Origin: an uncultured Eubacteriales bacterium
Lineage (GTDB): Bacteria > Bacillota > Clostridia > Lachnospirales > Lachnospiraceae
Length of the DNA: 6,470 nt
Assembly: GCA_900313775.1 (NCBI GenBank)
Contig: OMSP01000053.1
Coordinates: 1-6,470 of the forward strand
Reading direction: 5' to 3'
In this document: in pieces, positions 5,342 through 6,470 of the stretch
Layout: each line of letters opens with the position of its first letter
How positions within the stretch are numbered: position 1 is the stretch's first letter
Made by a program: the position numbers and the translations under genes
Notes under the pieces: generated by a model
Told to the model about the DNA's origin: nothing
The model's input: the letters and a program-made list of their open reading frames with translations, nothing else
Databases searched by the model: none

Positions 5342-6470
5342 CAGAGATGACAACGGAACAGATATGGGAGAGATTCTACCGTGAGAGTCCGCTGAGGCAG
5401 GCTGCTTTGCGCTGGTTTCCTTTCCCGGAGGATGCCGCTGTCCTCGAGGTGGGATGCGGTTACGGCGCTTTGACAGGTTTTCTGTGTGAAAGGGCGGCAG
5501 CGGTCGATGCCGTAGACCGCGATCCGGACTGCACGGAAATGACAGAGCATCGTTATGAAAAAGCCGGAAACCTGCAGGTCATCTGCTCGGATATCATGTC
5601 TTATACGCCTGACAGAGTCTACGACCTTATCGTGGTCATCGAGTTTCTTGAGTGTTTTGACGGCGATGAACAGGAACTTTTCGCGCATTTGCGCACGATG
5701 CTTGCCAACGGCGGTCTGCTGCTGATCGGATTCAGAAACCGCTATGGCATCAAGTATCAATGCGGTGCATGTGATGAGTATGTGAAAAGAACAGGTGAAG
5801 CCTGTGTCAGCAGCAGTCTGCACAGCAAGGATCAGGTGAGGTCTGCAGTGAAAACAGCCGGTTTTACAGACTGTCACTGGTATTATCCGCTGCCGGACTT
5901 CGGATTCACACAAATGGTTTGTTCGGATCAGTGGATGCCGGCAGACAGTATCCGTGACCGCATCATCTGCTACGATCCGTTCGGTGCGGACAATACCTGC
6001 GCCCGGCGCGAGTTCGACAGCTACGATGAGTTGATACAAAACGGGTTGCTGGGTGAGATGGCGAATACCGTACTGCTTATCGCATCCGTCGATCAGACGG
6101 AGATCGTTACAACAGGCGCGGTCCTCTCCTGTGACAGAGAAGCGGGGCATGCTTTCGTGACTGCTATCCGCAGCGACGGCACGGTCGTCAAAGAGGCTTG
6201 TTTTCCGGAAGGGGAAGCAGCTCTGAAGCAGGCGGTGGACAACCTTGACCGGCTGGCTGAGCGCGGGCTTCATACCGTGCCTGCCAAGATTGAAGAGGTG
6301 TACGACGGGAAGTCCGGACAGAAGAGATCAAGACTGATCATGCCCTATATGAAAGAGGAGCCGCTGCTGCAGTATATCCGCCGGATGGCAGATCAGGATC
6401 CGCAGCAGATCACAGCTGTATTTGATGCGCTTTATCGCGATATCCTCGCATCTTCACCTCATTCCGGAGG
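5329..6470 (+). CDS. Class I SAM-dependent methyltransferase, likely fused to a kinase-like domain (WbdD-like layout), 3' end outside window
   Basis: The frame is open to the right edge, giving 380 residues. Residues about 36-190 are a Rossmann methyltransferase: motif I VLEVGCGYGALT (38-49), the acidic end of strand 2 in AVDRDP (D63), VICSDI (84-89), YDLIVVIEFLECF (98-110) and GGLLLIGFRNRYG (128-140). Residues 229-252 (FDSYDEL...GLLGEMANTVLLIA) match the closing segment seen in glycan-locus methyltransferases that continue into a second domain. From residue 274 a new beta-rich unit begins: AFVTAIRSDGTVVKEACF, with K288 where a kinase N-lobe lysine would sit, a helix at 295-313, and a hinge-like RLIMPYM (335-341). 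This recalls WbdD of E. coli O8/O9, in which a methyltransferase followed by a kinase caps the O-polysaccharide. The kinase catalytic loop and metal-binding Asp lie beyond the window, so the second domain is an inference. A stand-alone methyltransferase with an unrelated tail remains possible. It likely methylates a sugar or a phosphate on a cytoplasmic glycan intermediate. Confidence 0.8.
   Translation, partial: MAELTEMTTEQIWERFYRESPLRQAALRWFPFPEDAAVLEVGCGYGALTGFLCERAAAVDAVDRDPDCTEMTEHRYEKAGNLQVICSDIMSYTPDRVYDLIVVIEFLECFDGDEQELFAHLRTMLANGGLLLIGFRNRYGIKYQCGACDEYVKRTGEACVSSSLHSKDQVRSAVKTAGFTDCHWYYPLPDFGFTQMVCSDQWMPADSIRDRIICYDPFGADNTCARREFDSYDELIQNGLLGEMANTVLLIASVDQTEIVTTGAVLSCDREAGHAFVTAIRSDGTVVKEACFPEGEAALKQAVDNLDRLAERGLHTVPAKIEEVYDGKSGQKRSRLIMPYMKEEPLLQYIRRMADQDPQQITAVFDALYRDILASSPHSG

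Noticed and set aside
5308..6273. Long antisense open frame of 321 codons opposite the methyltransferase gene
   Set aside because: It lies entirely opposite a gene with clear methyltransferase motifs, shows no recognisable domain, has a low-complexity His/Arg/Leu-rich composition typical of shadow frames, and lacks a binding site.
1..6470. CRISPR array, transposase, tRNA or integration site
   Set aside because: No regularly spaced direct repeats, no terminal inverted repeats or transposase motifs, and essentially all bases are used by plus-strand genes.

Overview
The window is a tightly packed, single-strand (+) stretch of accessory biosynthetic DNA. It holds the 3' end of one gene, two complete very long genes and the 5' part of a fourth. 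There is no gap over 3 bases between genes, so no untranslated stretch, terminator or RNA gene is visible. GC content looks roughly balanced (about 50%), Shine-Dalgarno-like sites are purine-rich, and the protein families are ones common in surface-glycan loci of anaerobic Firmicutes. A Clostridia-type gut or rumen bacterium (for example Lachnospiraceae or a relative) is my best guess, but the sequence alone does not settle the taxon.

Layout. 1-132 is the C-terminal end of an upstream protein, perhaps a metallophosphoesterase-type enzyme (weak call). 125-2800 encodes an 891-residue fusion: an N-terminal family 2 glycosyltransferase, a middle with one clear and one degenerate Rossmann-like module, and a C-terminal radical SAM enzyme with a short SPASM-type cysteine set. 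2804-5341 encodes an 845-residue protein related to the large HAD-like proteins of polysaccharide loci (COG5610-like): an N-terminal Rossmann-like module, a HAD copy that appears catalytically dead, an intact HAD domain with a helical cap, and a conserved C-terminal region containing an ARDGY motif. 5329-6470 is the 5' part of a class I SAM-dependent methyltransferase whose chain continues into what looks like a kinase-like domain, an architecture resembling the O-antigen chain terminator WbdD.

How the genes may work together (inference). The order glycosyltransferase/radical SAM, HAD protein, methyltransferase-kinase, all overlapping or nearly so, suggests a co-translated cassette that builds and chemically tailors or caps a surface glycan or a glycosylated anchor. 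The points most worth checking are the glycosyltransferase-radical SAM fusion, the tandem live/dead HAD arrangement, the Rossmann-like module shared by two adjacent proteins, and the in-frame single-stop junction TAA-ACC-ATG between the two giant genes. No precursor peptide, CRISPR array, transposase or attachment site is visible.
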